Positions 26,963-35,518 are shown, counted from the stretch's first letter. The stretch is DNA of 64,000 bases from Bradyrhizobium sp. CCGB12 (GCF_024199845.1 NZ_JANADO010000001.1:4650001-4714000); one strand, 5' to 3'. Notes: generated by a model from the sequence alone, not told the origin. Numbers and translations: made by a program.

Positions 26963-28177
26963 TCAGGACGGCGCGACCTTGATCGTTCCTGCCTGGCGCA
27001 GCGCTTCGACGTCCTTCGGGGAGATGCCGATCTCGCGCAGGATCTCGCCGCTGTGCTCACCGATCCCTGGAGGATCGTAGCGGTTGGGCAGGCGCCTTCC
27101 GTCCATGGAAATCGGCAACAGCGGCGTCTTGGCCTCGCCGCCGTCAGGCAGCCTGATGTCGGTCAGGCCGCCCGACTGGTTGAGGTGCGGATCATCGAAG
27201 AGATCACCGGGCTTGTTGACGGGCGCATAGGGCAGATCGAGCTGCTCGAGGCGCGCGGCGAGATCGGCCTTGTCCCATTGCTTGAAGATCTTCGCGATCT
27301 CGGGGATCAGCCAGCTGCGGTGATCGACGCGGTCGTTGCTCGTCGCAAAGCGGGGATCGGTAAGCCAGACCTCCCGATCGAAGGCACGGCAGAACGCTTC
27401 CCATTGCTCTTCACCGACGATGGTGACGAACAGCTTCGAGCCGTCTTTGGTGTCGAAGAGATCGTAAACCGGCCACGGGCTGTCCTTGATCGAATACGGA
27501 ATCGAGGGCTGGCCGCTGACCACCTCGCACATCATGGCTTGCGCCATCAGGAACACGTTGTTCTCGTACAGCGCACTCTGGATGTAGCGACCCCGGCCGG
27601 TTCGCTGCCGCTCGGCGAGCGCAGCCTGGATCGCGATCACGCCGAACATGCCGCCCATGATGTCGTTGACCGAGGCACCGGCGCGCATGGGACGGTCGGG
27701 CAAGCCGGTCATGTAGGCAAGGCCACCCATCATCTGCACGACCTCGTCCAGCGCGAGACGGTTCTCGTAAGGGCCGGGCAAATAGCCCTTGAGCGAGCAA
27801 TAGATCAGGCGTGGTGCAAAGGCCGCGACGCTCTCGTAATCGAGGCCGATCCGCTTCAACAGGCCCGGTCGAAAATTCTCGATCAGAACGTCGCTGTTCT
27901 CGATCAGTTTGCGCGCGATGCTCTGGCCTTCCGGGGTCGACGTATCCAGCGCGATGCTGCGTTTGTTGCGGCTGTAGGTCGCAAAGAAGCCTGCGGCGGG
28001 CCCTTTGAAATAGCGGGTGCGGTCGCCCTTGGGCGGCTCGACCTTGATCACGTCGGCGCCGAGATCGGCGAGGATCAGGCCGCAGCTCGGCCCCATCACC
28101 ATCTGGCTGAACTCGATCACACGAAGGCCTGCCAGCGGACGAAGCTCCGATGCCGTCTCACGCGCAGCGATGGTCAT
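26963..28177 (-). CDS. Family III CoA transferase in the HMG-lyase operon
   Basis: 404-residue CaiB/BaiF transferase: LAGLRVIEFSQMVMGPSCG, GADVIKVEPPKGDRTR, NKRSIALDTSTPEG and the YMTGLPDRPMRAG region near the catalytic aspartate. The ATG at 28177 overlaps the stop of the upstream lyase gene (ATGA); a longer reading to 28621 is just the lyase gene read out of frame. Family members include succinyl-CoA:3-hydroxy-3-methylglutarate/itaconate transferases, which would fit the adjacent lyase. Substrate is inferred from context only. Confidence 0.93.
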   Translation of the reverse strand: MTIAARETASELRPLAGLRVIEFSQMVMGPSCGLILADLGADVIKVEPPKGDRTRYFKGPAAGFFATYSRNKRSIALDTSTPEGQSIARKLIENSDVLIENFRPGLLKRIGLDYESVAAFAPRLIYCSLKGYLPGPYENRLALDEVVQMMGGLAYMTGLPDRPMRAGASVNDIMGGMFGVIAIQAALAERQRTGRGRYIQSALYENNVFLMAQAMMCEVVSGQPSIPYSIKDSPWPVYDLFDTKDGSKLFVTIVGEEQWEAFCRAFDREVWLTDPRFATSNDRVDHRSWLIPEIAKIFKQWDKADLAARLEQLDLPYAPVNKPGDLFDDPHLNQSGGLTDIRLPDGGEAKTPLLPISMDGRRLPNRYDPPGIGEHSGEILREIGISPKDVEALRQAGTIKVAPS

Positions 28178-29109
28178 GCCGCGCTCCGCAGAACCTTGGG
28201 AACGCCGGCCTCGTGCAGATGCCCCGTCAGATGTTTTGCCGGGATATGGCGGGCGAGAATCTCGCGCGTTTGCATCAGGCGGTCGAGGTCGATGCCGGTG
28301 GAGAGCCCCATGCGCTCCAGCATGAACACGAGATCCTCGGTGACGATGTTGCCGCGCGCACCGGGAGCAAAGGGACAGCCACCGAGGCCGGACACCGCGG
28401 CGTCGAAACGGCGAATGCCCGCTTCGAGGCCGGCGACGGCATTGGCGAGGCCCGCACCGAGCGTATCGTGCAGATGCAGCCGCAGCGTCATTTGCGAGCC
28501 GACCTCGCGCCGCACGGCCGTCACGATCTGCCCGACCGATCTTGGGGTCGCATAACCGACGGTGTCGGCAAGCCCGATCTCGTCGGCCCGGGCTTCGGCA
28601 AAAGCGCGCGCAACCCGGCACACGGCTGCTTCGCTCACCTCGCCTTCCAGCGAGCAGCCGAAGGAGGTGGAGATCGCGCCCATCAGTTGCGGCTGCTGAT
28701 CCGCGGGGCGGGCATCGATCGCGGCGCGGACTGCGCGAAACCCGTCGAGCTGCTCCTCGACCGAGCGACGCACATTGGCGCGATTATGCGTCTCGCTTGC
28801 CGAGATGACGAAATAGACGGCATTGACGCCGGCGCCGATGGCGCGCTCGGCGCCCTTCGGGTTCGGCACCAGCGCGCCAATGGTTGCAGATTTGTGTGTG
28901 AGCGCATGCGCCATCACGGCGTCGACGTCGGCGAATTGCGGCACGACCTTTGGCGGGACGAACGATCCGGCATCGATCTCGCGTACGCCCGCCGCGGCGA
29001 TCGCGTCGATCAGCGCGCATTTGGCGTCGGTGGGAACGAAGACGTCCAGGTTCTGAAGACCATCGCGAGGGGCCACCTCGCAAATGTGGACATCGGGCGT
29101 GCGCGCCAT
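28174..29109 (-). CDS. Hydroxymethylglutaryl-CoA lyase-like enzyme
   Basis: 311-residue HMGL-like TIM barrel. It begins VHICEVAPRDGLQN (catalytic Arg-Asp motif), has LHLHDT metal-ligand histidines and GLGGCPFAPGARGN, containing the signature cysteine of HMG-CoA lyase. These enzymes cleave 3-hydroxy-3-methylglutaryl-CoA or related 3-hydroxyacyl-CoAs (citramalyl-CoA, for instance) by retro-aldol chemistry. GGGAGAG precedes the ATG at 29109. First gene of a five-gene operon with a CoA transferase and an importer; leucine catabolism is less likely because no other leucine-pathway genes are present. Confidence 0.92.
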   Translation of the reverse strand: MARTPDVHICEVAPRDGLQNLDVFVPTDAKCALIDAIAAAGVREIDAGSFVPPKVVPQFADVDAVMAHALTHKSATIGALVPNPKGAERAIGAGVNAVYFVISASETHNRANVRRSVEEQLDGFRAVRAAIDARPADQQPQLMGAISTSFGCSLEGEVSEAAVCRVARAFAEARADEIGLADTVGYATPRSVGQIVTAVRREVGSQMTLRLHLHDTLGAGLANAVAGLEAGIRRFDAAVSGLGGCPFAPGARGNIVTEDLVFMLERMGLSTGIDLDRLMQTREILARHIPAKHLTGHLHEAGVPKVLRSAA

Positions 29110-29124
29110 CGGGCTCTCCCTGGG

Positions 29125-29152
29125 TCGATTGTATATTGTTGCATAAAAGAAC
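29125..29152. promoter_or_regulatory. Candidate GntR operator between lyase and regulator
   Basis: In the 89-bp gap between the divergent lyase and GntR genes, an AT-rich stretch contains ATTGT ... ACAAT inverted arms about 18 bases apart around TATATTGTTGCATAAAAG. FCD-family GntR regulators often bind ATTGTATACAAT-like sites, so this is the best candidate site for the adjacent regulator. Confidence 0.45.
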
Positions 29153-29198
29153 AATCCATGGGACAGTCTGTCAAGCCCTAAAACTTGCGTGCACTGCA

Positions 29199-30107
29199 AT
29201 GATCGCATCCGACAGCTCCCCAGAGCGCAGCCCCAAGAACGGTTCCGAGCGCGCCGAACATCTCGCCGGCTTGATCATGGCGCTGGCCCGCCGCGAAGGC
29301 ATGAAGGCCGGCGACCGCTTGATCGAACAAAGGCTTGCGGACGCGCTGGACCTTTCGCGCGCGCCGATCCGGCTCGGGCTGAAGGCACTGGAAGCGGCGG
29401 GGCTGGCGCGCGGCGAGCCGCATCGCGGCTTCGTGCTGGCAAAGAATCCCACCAGCGGCGCCGCCCAGCCGGCACTCGCGGCTGTCAAGCGCAGCGAGCA
29501 AGTCTATGCGACCATCGCGGGCGACGTGCTCGCGAGCCGGCTGCCGGCCGACGTCACCGAGGCAGAACTCATGCGCCGCTATGGCCTCAGCCGGGCCGAG
29601 CTACAGCGGCTGCTGGACCGGATCGCCGCCGAGGGCTGGATCGCGCGTCTGCCGGGCTATGGCTGGCGCTTCGCCGAGACGGTCTCGAGTCCCGAAGCTC
29701 TGGCCAAGGCCATGGCGTTTCGCGCGGTGATCGAGCCGGCGGCGATCGCGCAGCCCGGCTTTGCGCTGCCGCAGGAGGTGATCATACGCTTGCGCGAGCG
29801 CCAACAGCGCGTTTTCGAAGGCGAGCTCGAGAAGATGACGATCGGCGAGATCTTTCACTCCGGTTGCGAATTCCACGAGGAGATCATCCGCGGTGCGGGC
29901 AACCCCTTCTTCCTCGAAGCGCTCAAGCGCGTGAACTCCATCAGGCGCCTGTTCGCCTATCGCAGCTTCGCCGACCGCGACGGCATGCGGCGGCACGTGC
30001 GTGAGCATTTGCGCCTGCTCGACGTTCTGGAGACGCGACGCTACGCCGAAGCGGCCGACCTGATGGCCCGGCACCTGCAACGCCCGCTGGTGGCGGGCTT
30101 GTCGTGA
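29199..30107 (+). CDS. GntR/FCD family regulator with a second winged helix
   Basis: 302 residues. The first GntR winged helix is at about 25-87 (DRLIEQRLADALDLSRAPIR), and a second helix-turn-helix-like segment follows at about 100-155 (DVTEAELMRRYGLSRAELQR), before the FCD effector domain with REHLRLLDVLETRRYAEAADL. Ordinary FCD regulators have only one winged helix. The ATG at 29199 starts 89 bases from the divergent lyase gene, so it probably controls that import/lyase operon, sensing the acid or its CoA ester. Confidence 0.88.
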   Translation: MIASDSSPERSPKNGSERAEHLAGLIMALARREGMKAGDRLIEQRLADALDLSRAPIRLGLKALEAAGLARGEPHRGFVLAKNPTSGAAQPALAAVKRSEQVYATIAGDVLASRLPADVTEAELMRRYGLSRAELQRLLDRIAAEGWIARLPGYGWRFAETVSSPEALAKAMAFRAVIEPAAIAQPGFALPQEVIIRLRERQQRVFEGELEKMTIGEIFHSGCEFHEEIIRGAGNPFFLEALKRVNSIRRLFAYRSFADRDGMRRHVREHLRLLDVLETRRYAEAADLMARHLQRPLVAGLS

Positions 30108-30122
30108 CGGCTTGACGATCTC

Positions 30123-30725
30123 TCAGCGACGCAAGCCAGTCAACGCCGGCGACTCGCCTGGCAGCATGTTCGATCTGATATCGCTGTCCATGCGACTCGC
30201 ATCCCGCTGGATGACGCCGGCGCCGAACGAGAGACTGAGATTAGAGGTCGGCTTGAACTCGACACCCGCGAACGCGCCGTAACCCGGTGCTGCGCCCGAG
30301 GTGAGTGGAGCGAGCGAGCTACCAATACCGTCACCGTACCTCACCGAATTGAAACCGGCGAAGAACGTGACGGGCATGCCGCCCGCGGACTTGGTGTTGT
30401 AGCCGAACTGCGTGCTATCATAATTGAGCGCGCTGAAATTGCCGGCGGGCGCGCCCTGGCTGAGGCCGCTCAAACCGAGATTGCCGCGTTGGCTTCCGAC
30501 AAAGAAGCCAGGCCGAAAATCGTAGCCTCCACCATCGCTGCCATTGAAGCTCGGAAAATTGCCGTAGCTGTCAGCGCTCTGGACGGCGGCGCTGCCGCCG
30601 AGGCCGAAAGGCCCGCCCGGGATCCAATATTGCAGGGGCGCGACTTGCGCATGCGCCGGCGCTCCGCCGAAGCAGAGCACGGCGAGGAGAGTTGCAAGAC
30701 CGCAGGAACGAGCAAGGTTGGGCAT
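30123..30725 (-). CDS. Secreted glycine-rich hypothetical protein
   Basis: 200 residues. A Sec signal peptide (MPNLARSCGLATLLAVLC through APAHAQ) precedes a mature part rich in Gly, Ser and aromatic residues (FGLGGSAAV, SDGGGYDFRPGFFVG) and short alternating stretches such as NLSLSFGAGV that could be beta strands of a small outer-membrane barrel. No conserved enzyme motif. It is convergent with the GntR gene (15-base gap). Possibly an outer-membrane surface protein; I do not recognise a named family. Confidence 0.65.
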   Translation of the reverse strand: MPNLARSCGLATLLAVLCFGGAPAHAQVAPLQYWIPGGPFGLGGSAAVQSADSYGNFPSFNGSDGGGYDFRPGFFVGSQRGNLGLSGLSQGAPAGNFSALNYDSTQFGYNTKSAGGMPVTFFAGFNSVRYGDGIGSSLAPLTSGAAPGYGAFAGVEFKPTSNLSLSFGAGVIQRDASRMDSDIRSNMLPGESPALTGLRR

Positions 30726-30945
30726 ACAGGCTGACCGTTAAAAGCTCCGCAAATTATACGCCCGGGACCGTGCAAATGCCAGTGACGCAACGCCGGTGAT
30801 CACCCCATCCAGTTCCGGGATCACCTTTTCCTGACGCGTTGAACCTCCCCTGTGACGGGCTGACCCATTTGCAGGGGCACGCAGGCGCGCTCGTATTGTG
30901 AGTGCGCAGACCTCGAGAAGTGCTCGACATTGAATGGAGGCTGTC

Positions 30946-32004
30946 ATGAATGTCGATTCCGACAGGTTGAATGCCTTTATGGGCAAGATGGTCACCGAAT
31001 TCGGCGCGGCGATGAACTCATCGCTGGTGCTGCTCGGCGACAAGCTCGGTCTCTACCGCGCCCTCGCCGCCAAGGGACCGATGAACTCTTCCGAACTCGC
31101 AAGCGCTACTGGAACGAAGGAGCGCTATGTCCGCGAATGGCTCGCGAGCCAGGCCGCATCCGGTTACATCGAATACGATTCGGCCTCGAGCAAATTCTCG
31201 ATGCTGCCCGAGCAAGCGATGGCGCTCGCCGACGAGGACAGCCCGGTCTTCCTCGGCGCGTTCGGCAACGTCATCGCCTCGACATTCCTCGACGAGCCGA
31301 AGATTACGGAGGCATTTAAGTCCGGCAAAGGCGTCGGCTGGAACCGGCGCAGCGAGTGCCTGTTCTGCGGCACGGCCCGCTTCTTCCGCACCGGCTACAT
31401 GCATCACCTTGTGCAGGAATGGCTGCCCGCGCTCGACGGCGTCGTGGACAAGCTCAAGCGCGGCGCCAGGGTCGCCGATGTCGGCTGCGGTCACGGCGTC
31501 TCGACACGGTTGATGGCGGAAGCCTTCCCCAATTCGCGCTTCTACGGCTTCGACTATCACGAGGGCTCAATCGAAGCGGCGCGAAAGGCGGCGAACGAGG
31601 CAAAGCTGGGCGACCGTGTCAGCTTCACGGTTCATTCGGCCAAGTCTTATCCGGCCGAAGGCTACGATCTCGTCTGCTTCTTCGATTGCCTACACGACAT
31701 GGGCGATCCGGTCGGCGCCATCAATCATGTGCGCGAGAGCATGGCGAAGGACGGCACCTGCATGCTGGTCGAACCGTTCGCGAACGACCGCCTCGAGGAC
31801 AATCTCAATCCGGTCGGACGCGTCTACTACGCAGCGTCGACCATGATCTGCACGCCGGCCTCGCTCGATCAGGAGGTGGGCCTCGGCCTCGGCGCCCAGG
31901 CCGGCGAGGCCAGGCTGCGCAAGGTCGCCAGTGAAGGCGGCCTGTCGCGCTTCCGCCGCGCCGCCGAGACGCCGTTCAATCTGATCCTGGAGGCACGCAT
32001 CTGA
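30946..32004 (+). CDS. Class I SAM-dependent methyltransferase with winged-helix N-terminus
   Basis: 352 residues. The N-terminal part (about 15-90, GDKLGLYRALAAKGP and ERYVREWLASQ) looks like the dimerisation winged helix of O-methyltransferase-type enzymes. The SAM-binding Rossmann domain follows, with VADVGCGHGVSTRLMAEAF, then YDLVCFFDCLHDMGDP. GGAGG precedes the ATG at 30946; an in-frame ATG at 30934 has no ribosome site. No operon partners. Related proteins methylate small molecules, but the substrate is not known. Confidence 0.85.
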   Translation: MNVDSDRLNAFMGKMVTEFGAAMNSSLVLLGDKLGLYRALAAKGPMNSSELASATGTKERYVREWLASQAASGYIEYDSASSKFSMLPEQAMALADEDSPVFLGAFGNVIASTFLDEPKITEAFKSGKGVGWNRRSECLFCGTARFFRTGYMHHLVQEWLPALDGVVDKLKRGARVADVGCGHGVSTRLMAEAFPNSRFYGFDYHEGSIEAARKAANEAKLGDRVSFTVHSAKSYPAEGYDLVCFFDCLHDMGDPVGAINHVRESMAKDGTCMLVEPFANDRLEDNLNPVGRVYYAASTMICTPASLDQEVGLGLGAQAGEARLRKVASEGGLSRFRRAAETPFNLILEARI

Positions 32005-32033
32005 CCCAACGGCGGACGTCGCGGCCAACGATG

Positions 32034-32417
32034 TCAGGCCGCGGCGCCCGTCCCCATGCCGAACGTGACCTGATTGCCGTCGGCATCCACGACGTCGAAG
32101 TCGCGCATGCCGTAGTCGCGGTCCTCCGGTTGATTGAGGAGCCTGGCGCCGCGTCCTGACACCTCGGCATAGATCCCGTCGACATCCCTGACGAAGACGC
32201 AAAGACCGCCCTGTCCGGGCAGCCGTTTCGTTGCGGCCGCCGCGAGCAAGTGCAGGCCGACCTCATCACGGCAAAGGCAGGCATAAGACGGAGGCTGGCC
32301 GTATTCGAACGTGACCTCGAAGCCGAGCACGTCGCGGTAATAAGCGAGGCTGGCAGTGATGTCGGAGACGACAAAAACGGTGGCGGATCCGGCCATCATC
32401 GGCTGTTCGTTGGTCAT
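32034..32417 (-). CDS. VOC family protein (glyoxalase-like, single domain)
   Basis: 127-residue vicinal-oxygen-chelate protein: FVVSDITASLAYYRDVLGF at the N-terminus, and VVDADGNQVTFG at the end. The start at 32417 has GGAGG seven bases before it; a longer reading runs into the upstream gap. It overlaps nothing and is convergent with the methyltransferase. Such small VOC proteins are often glyoxalase/bleomycin-resistance homologues acting as dimers. Function unknown. Confidence 0.8.
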   Translation of the reverse strand: MTNEQPMMAGSATVFVVSDITASLAYYRDVLGFEVTFEYGQPPSYACLCRDEVGLHLLAAAATKRLPGQGGLCVFVRDVDGIYAEVSGRGARLLNQPEDRDYGMRDFDVVDADGNQVTFGMGTGAAA

Positions 32418-32536
32418 CAATCCTCCATCTCGCGAGCGATCTCCTGCACGCAACCTAGCATGCGCGCCCGAGGTCTTGTACCTGCCGGGCCGCAACATAA
32501 GCTGGGCCATCGCATGGCCGAAGCACGGAGAACCCG

Positions 32537-33310
32537 GTGACATCCGACAGTCCCGTCACTTACGAGCGCGCAGGCAACATCGCCCGCATCACGCTGCGCC
32601 GTCCGCCCGTCAACGCGCTGAGCCTCGAGGTCATCCGCGCAGTGGTCGCAGCTTTCCGCCGGGCGGCGGACGATCAGGACGCGCGCGTGGTCGTGCTGGC
32701 GAGTGCGGTTCCAAAACGCTTTTCGGCTGGCCTCGATCTCGACATCCTGCTCGGCAAGTCCGGCGCCCAGATCCGCGAATTCCTGCAGGCGCTCTATATC
32801 GACCTCTACGACGCCCAGTACGGGCTCGGAAAACCCTCGATCGCCGCCGTCGCTGGCGCCGCGCGCGGCGGCGGCATGACCATGGCGGTGTCCTGCGACG
32901 TCGTGCTGGCAGCCGAGAGCGCGACGTTCGGCTATCCCGAGATCGACGTCGGCGTGATCCCGGCGATCCACTATGCACATCTGCCGCGCATCGTCGGACG
33001 TCACCGCGCCTTCGAGCTGCTGTTCACCGGCCGCGTCTTCAGCGCCGCGGAGGCGCGCGAGCTCGGCGTGGTGAACCGCGTCGTCGGCGATGCGGAGCTC
33101 GAGGCCGAGGTCGCGAGGCTCGCGGCGCAGTTCGCAGGAAAATCAGCGGCGGTGCTGCGGATGGGCCGCGACGCCTTCATGCGCCAGATCGATCTCGATT
33201 ATCGGCGCAGCATCGCAAGCGCCGTGGACGATTTCTGCAATGTCGCGACGTCGGATGAAGCGCAGGAGGGCTTGAGAGCGTTCGTGGAGAAGCGGCCGCC
33301 GAAATGGTGA
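32537..33310 (+). CDS. Enoyl-CoA hydratase/isomerase family protein
   Basis: 257-residue crotonase-fold enzyme with ITLRRPPVNALS, FSAGLDLDILL and VAGAARGGGMTMAVSCDVVL oxyanion-hole segments. The GTG start at 32537 has GGAG upstream. The predicted active-site glutamates of a classic hydratase are not obvious, so an isomerase, hydrolase or decarboxylase role is possible. It is convergent with the next gene. Confidence 0.85.
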   Translation: MTSDSPVTYERAGNIARITLRRPPVNALSLEVIRAVVAAFRRAADDQDARVVVLASAVPKRFSAGLDLDILLGKSGAQIREFLQALYIDLYDAQYGLGKPSIAAVAGAARGGGMTMAVSCDVVLAAESATFGYPEIDVGVIPAIHYAHLPRIVGRHRAFELLFTGRVFSAAEARELGVVNRVVGDAELEAEVARLAAQFAGKSAAVLRMGRDAFMRQIDLDYRRSIASAVDDFCNVATSDEAQEGLRAFVEKRPPKW

Positions 33311-33321
33311 GGCAGCAGGCT

Positions 33322-33957
33322 TTACGCGGTTTTGTCGAGAGTAGACGACGAATCGGCCGGCGGATATTTCGTCACCGGCACCATGAAGGATTTCGTGCCG
33401 ACCTGGTAGATGACCCTGCCGTTCTGTCCGTCATCGGTCGAGATCTGCGCCTGCCCGAACATGATGACGTTCTGGTAGACGATGCCGGTGCCTTGGCGGG
33501 TGACGCCGTCAGTGGTGACGCTGACCTCGGCTTCCTTGCCATTGACCGAGAGCACCTTGAAGCTCGCGCTCTTGCCGTTGTCGCTGGAATAGCCGCCCCA
33601 GCTTCCCATGAGACGGCTATCGGACGCCGGCGGATCCTGCTTCTCGAGATTCGCTGTCTGCTTGCCAGCGCCGCCGGCCGAGAACAGCAGCACCATGTTC
33701 TTGCCGTCCTTGGTGCCGACCGTGACGCCGCCGAAGGTGATCAGCGAGCCATTGACCTCGGCAAACCCCCGCTCGGTATGCCCGTTATGGGTGTACTCCA
33801 CCTGCGCCCGGGCGCCGCGGATGTTGACGACCTTGAAGCCGACAGGCTGATTGTTCCCCACCCAATTGCCCTTCCACTCACCGAGCAGCGCGCTCTGGCG
33901 GAAGACTCGCTCATTGGCGGGCGAAATCTGGCTGGTGCTCGATGTGACGATGGCCAT
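33322..33957 (-). CDS. Hypothetical protein with two tandem beta-rich repeats
   Basis: 211 residues. Two similar halves of about 75 residues: one starting GEWKGNWVG with FKVVNIRGARAQVEY, the other starting GSWGGYSSD with FKVLSVNGKEAEVSV. Both then have a glycine-rich turn and a phenylalanine-glycine strand (ITFG, IMFG). This looks like an internal duplication of a lipocalin-like or small beta-barrel unit. No signal peptide is evident with the ATG at 33957; a TTG at 34020 would give 232 residues. I do not recognise the family. Confidence 0.65.
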   Translation of the reverse strand: MAIVTSSTSQISPANERVFRQSALLGEWKGNWVGNNQPVGFKVVNIRGARAQVEYTHNGHTERGFAEVNGSLITFGGVTVGTKDGKNMVLLFSAGGAGKQTANLEKQDPPASDSRLMGSWGGYSSDNGKSASFKVLSVNGKEAEVSVTTDGVTRQGTGIVYQNVIMFGQAQISTDDGQNGRVIYQVGTKSFMVPVTKYPPADSSSTLDKTA

Positions 33958-34137
33958 TTGATTGCTCGGTGGACGGGTTCGGCAAACCCGCTCTCGTTCG
34001 TGCCCCGACAGCAAAGTCAAAACAGCGATCGGAAACGAACTGAAACAACCGGATTAGGGCCATGTGCCGGTTAACGAGCGGTTAAATTCAATGGCCGGCC
34101 GAGATGAGGCGAAAGGTCCCAACCCACGGGTGTGCCG

Positions 34138-35019
34138 TCAACGGCCCCAGCGATCCGACCAGATTTTCTCGCCGATCATGCAATTGACGCGCGGCTCCTT
34201 GTCCGAAACCCGCATCACGGGGCGCTCCGGCGTGCGGCCAGCGACCTCCATCAGCAGCTTGGTGCGGATCGCTTCCTTGAACTTGTCGCGGTCCTTGATC
34301 GTGATGACGAAAGAACCGGGACCGCCGATGACGCAGTCCTCGTAGTAGAAGTCGAGATTGTCGATATCCATGGTCGAGTAGGACGGCTCCTTGACCATGA
34401 TCGGCAGACCGTTGATGACGATGCCCTTCTCGAGCGCGGCGTCGCGCGCCACCGTGACCGGGCCGCCATTGTTGTTGGGGCCGTCACCGGAAATGTCGAT
34501 CACGCGACGCAGGCCCCGATACGGATCTTCGTCGAACAGCGGCATCGCGAACGTGATCGCGCCTGATATCGAGGTGCGCGAGGCACGCCGGATCGGCGTC
34601 TTCATGATCTCGGCGGCGACCGCATCCGCCGTCTCCGGTCCGTCGACTAGCCGCCAGGGAATGATGATCTTCTGATCGCTGGAGGCGGCCCATTCGAAAT
34701 AGGTCACCGCGATCCGGCCGTTCGGACCGAGCTTCAGTGCCTGGAGGAATTCCTTCGACTGGATCGCCTGCGCGTAGCCTTCGCGCTGGACCGCGAGCTC
34801 GTCCATGTCCATGGAGTAGGAGACGTCGACCGCCAGGATCAGTTCGACATCAACTGTCTGCGCGTCCTTGTCGGCGGCCAGCCGCTGTGGCTGATTTTTG
34901 TGTGGCTCAGACTTGGGTGACGGCTCAAACCTGGGTCCCGGTGCGGCGATGCCTGCGACATCCCCTCCGGCAAGCACTCCGGCCACCAGCACAGCCCCGA
35001 TCGAGAACAGCATGCGCAT
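34138..35019 (-). CDS. DUF1194 (von Willebrand factor A-like) protein
   Basis: 293 residues. A hydrophobic N-terminus (MRMLFSIGAVLVAGVLAGG) suggests export, then a proline/lysine linker, then a vWA-like domain with the metal-ion adhesion motif LAVDVSYSMDMDEL and DISGDGPNNNGGPV. DUF1194 proteins are predicted metal-dependent protein-binding modules of the cell envelope; their ligands are unknown. No operon partners. Confidence 0.85.
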   Translation of the reverse strand: MRMLFSIGAVLVAGVLAGGDVAGIAAPGPRFEPSPKSEPHKNQPQRLAADKDAQTVDVELILAVDVSYSMDMDELAVQREGYAQAIQSKEFLQALKLGPNGRIAVTYFEWAASSDQKIIIPWRLVDGPETADAVAAEIMKTPIRRASRTSISGAITFAMPLFDEDPYRGLRRVIDISGDGPNNNGGPVTVARDAALEKGIVINGLPIMVKEPSYSTMDIDNLDFYYEDCVIGGPGSFVITIKDRDKFKEAIRTKLLMEVAGRTPERPVMRVSDKEPRVNCMIGEKIWSDRWGR

Positions 35020-35329
35020 CGCAGTCTCCCGTCGTATGACGCGATGGTGACATGCAAACGCCTTGCCGCAAAGTGCGAAGATCGCTTGCGGTTCACATTC
35101 GAGTTAGGAATTCGCGCGCTTGGCGCAAAGCTGCCGCGGTGTTGCCGCGCTCGCGCCGTCGGAAGGCGAGCGATCGCACACACCCTCATTCCGGGGCGAT
35201 GCGCAGCATCGAGCCCGGAATCTCGAGCTTCCGGGTTCTCGTTTCGCGAGCCCCGGAATGACAGCGCGATGTGGAGACACTGCCCTCGCCCACTTGTCCG
35301 GCACAATTTCCATGCTAGGCTGGCCGCAC
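35020..35329. other. 310-bp non-coding gap before the fluoride riboswitch
   Basis: Apart from the palindromic repeat at 35184-35263, I see nothing that looks coding. The gap separates the divergent DUF1194 gene from the fluoride operon, so it must contain that operon's promoter, but I cannot point to convincing -35/-10 boxes. Confidence 0.4.
35184..35263. repeat. Palindromic intergenic repeat, CATTCCGGGGCG type (copy 2)
   Basis: CTCATTCCGGGGC and GCCCCGGAATGA-type arms, with internal GAGCCCGGAA and TTCCGGGTTCTC segments. It shares the core with the copy at 15678. Non-coding. Confidence 0.75.
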
Positions 35330-35397
35330 AGATGGGGATGGAGTCCCCCGACAACCGCCCGGCGGTCTGTGACCGTAGTGGGCTGATGACTCCTGCT
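35330..35397 (+). ncRNA. Fluoride riboswitch (crcB motif)
   Basis: The sequence fits the crcB RNA consensus: a P1 hairpin GGGG-AUGGAGU-CCCC with the GAUGG loop, then ACAACCGCC, a variable stem (GGCGGUC...GACCG), and the hallmark GGGCUGAUGACUCCUGC. The pseudoknot is perfect: GGAGU (35340-35344) pairs with ACUCC (35389-35393). An intrinsic terminator follows 44 bases later, so fluoride should let transcription of the MFS and crcB genes proceed. The coupled CrcB gene makes the call very likely. Confidence 0.9.
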
Positions 35398-35441
35398 TGA
35401 GGTGAGGCATTTGAGCCTCTGCCTTTGGCGGGAGCATGGAC

Positions 35442-35466
35442 AAACCCGCCGATGGCGGGTTTTTTG
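35442..35466 (+). terminator. Intrinsic terminator of the fluoride riboswitch platform
   Basis: ACCCGCC-GAT-GGCGGGT plus six T form a strong terminator. An upstream GGCGGG (35427-35432) can pair with the same CCCGCC, so it can form an alternative antiterminator hairpin. This is the expected off/on switch for the fluoride riboswitch. Confidence 0.85.
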
Positions 35467-35518
35467 TTGCCTGAAGACTTTGTTGCCTGAAGACGAAGGC
35501 CAAGGAGAACGCGAAGGC

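Noticed and set aside
26915..28555. 546-codon open frame opposite the CoA transferase gene
   Set aside because: It is antisense to a well-supported gene and rich in Arg, Asp, Ala and Gln without family signatures.
35300..35400. Cobalamin riboswitch reading of the 35.3 kb leader
   Set aside because: The CTGATGACTCCTGC hallmark, the GGAGU/ACUCC pseudoknot and the following crcB gene fit the fluoride RNA instead.
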